NCBI GenBank assembly: GCA_930367215.1
Contig: OV884056.1
Coordinates: forward strand, 44,516,308 to 44,580,307
Direction: 5' to 3'
Length of the DNA stretch: 64,000 nucleotides
Origin: Pollenia angustigena
Taxonomy: Eukaryota; Arthropoda; Insecta; Diptera; Polleniidae
Shown here in pieces: positions 62,986 through 64,000 of this stretch; positions within the stretch are counted from its first letter, which is position 1, and every line of letters starts with the position of its first letter. The position numbers and the translations under genes are program-made. Below the pieces are notes generated by a model. That model worked only from the letters and a program-made list of their open reading frames with translations, did not search any database and was not told the origin of the DNA.

Positions 62986-64000
62986 CTTGTGAGCTAATTG
63001 GTACACAGAAAAAATTATTTTTCCAATTCAAACAAAAATTTTGTAGAATCAAACAATTTTTTGTCTGAAATCGGTCCTATAAACAAATTCGCATATTCAA
63101 ACAATTTATTTGCATTTTGTTTATTGAAAAAAAACACTGATTTTTTCAAACAAATAATTTAACTGAATCAAACAAAAAGTTTACTGAAATTCATATACTA
63201 AATTTCAAAATCAAAAAAAAACAGGTTTTTGCACAAGCAATGATGCGCACACAAACAGGCACTGTATTAGAAGATGATGGCAGAGAGAGCAGAGCGGCCG
63301 GCTGGCTTTAAGACACATTTTTTTGTTGGAATAATTTTTGAACGAAGTTCTTTTTTTATACACACAATGTTTTTCGTCATCACTCACTGTTGCTGTATCC
63401 TTTCCTTTGCTAATGAAGAAGAAATGTAACCCAAAAACGGCGACAGACCGACTCGATATGTTTTTCGTCATCATTATATTTTTGTTTGATGTATTTAAGC
63501 AAACAGTTTGAAAAAATTTAATACGGGATTTTGTTTTTTTTTAGCCAACTTTGAAACCAACCAAAAATTTATTTTGTTTCTTATAATGTTGTTGTTGTTT
63601 CTGTTGTTTAAAAAGAGTGAAACGTTTTTTTACATGCAATTTTTTTTTTTTTTTTTTACTTCAAACCTCTTCATCTTTCTTACTGTTGTACTTTTTTAAA
63701 GTGTCCAAAAATAGACTGTATGTGTTTTTTGTTGTAGTTCTTATATTTCACATTAGGAAGTGTTGCTTACGATCAAATAAAAAAATGCAAAAAGACGACA
63801 ACATTAAAAAGCGTTAAATATTTCATACAAAATTATGAAAACTTGAAACCAATAACGCGTGTATTATATTTTTGAATGGTTGTCAACATTTTTGTTGGTT
63901 AAATAAAAATCAAACAAAAATTTTAATTGAATCAGTAAAAAAATTTGTAGAAATTAAAAAAATTTTCAAACAAGCGTTTGTTTGAAAATAATTCGGCAGT
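62986..64000. other. spacer with CAAACAAA-rich segments
   Basis: TTCAAACAAAAATTTT-type words recur at 63,030-63,200 and again at 63,900-63,990, in part inverted near the window edge (TTTGTTTGAAAA). They suggest an AT-rich inverted-repeat element that begins near 63,004 and may run past the window. T tracts lie at 63,639-63,658. No gene recognised. Confidence 0.4.

Noticed and set aside
1..64000. Host protein-coding gene or conserved exon
   Set aside because: Every frame with a recognisable domain belongs to a transposable element; small exons without a domain cannot be excluded by eye.

Overview
This window looks like non-coding DNA from a higher fly (Diptera, probably Brachycera or Calyptratae). 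It is very AT-rich, has long poly-A/T runs and CA, TG and ACAT microsatellites, and is packed with transposable elements of types common in fly genomes: R1-clade (Waldo-like) and Jockey-clade LINEs, mariner and Tc1 relics, many hAT-type elements with 8-bp target duplications, DINE-1/Helentron-like repeats and tRNA-derived SINEs. I found no convincing host gene exon and no rRNA or true tRNA gene. The species assignment is inference. All family calls come from reading motifs, termini and target duplications, not from a database search.

Layout. 1-13.7 kb: AT-rich spacer with a SINE carrying a perfect 11-bp target duplication (2.8 kb), small foldback MITEs, a hAT-like non-autonomous element (5.8-6.4 kb), a head-to-head MITE palindrome (6.6-7.3 kb), two mariner transposase relics (9.8-11.2 kb), a second SINE family (11.7 kb), an internally decayed Tc1 element (11.9-12.7 kb) and a LINE C-terminal fragment (13.1-13.7 kb). 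13.7-17.7 kb: T-rich, apparently gene-free. 17.7-18.6 kb: a deleted mariner copy abutting a small MITE. 19.6-24.6 kb: a nested complex. A hAT-like element was hit by a hAT MITE and by a sibling of its own family. The sibling contains a Ty3/gypsy-type pol relic, itself interrupted by a LINE reverse-transcriptase fragment. 25-28.4 kb: another hAT-like copy and a 2-kb TA-flanked element holding a SINE and a MITE. 29.8-34.3 kb: a LINE on the minus strand split by a Jockey-clade LINE on the plus strand (11-bp target duplication), then a further LINE fragment. 34.9-36.9 kb: a MITE and a foldback element with a core of 162-bp tandem repeats. 37-45 kb: Helentron-like repeats, MITEs and a decayed hAT element. 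45.3-53.4 kb: two R1-clade Waldo-like retrotransposons lying head to tail in one ACAT microsatellite. The second has intact ORF1 and ORF2 and is the best-preserved protein-coding unit in the window. 53.4-64 kb: a 3.6-kb hAT-type element inserted in a Helentron-like repeat, several MITEs, another hAT-like element and AT-rich spacer.

How the parts fit together. The only coherent gene system is the full-length Waldo-like element. ORF1 encodes a CCHC nucleic-acid-binding protein. ORF2 encodes an endonuclease and reverse transcriptase. They are joined by an ATGA stop-start overlap. The element lies inside the kind of (ACAY)n target that this lineage is known to use. Everything else is layered insertion history, datable in relative terms from which element interrupts which.
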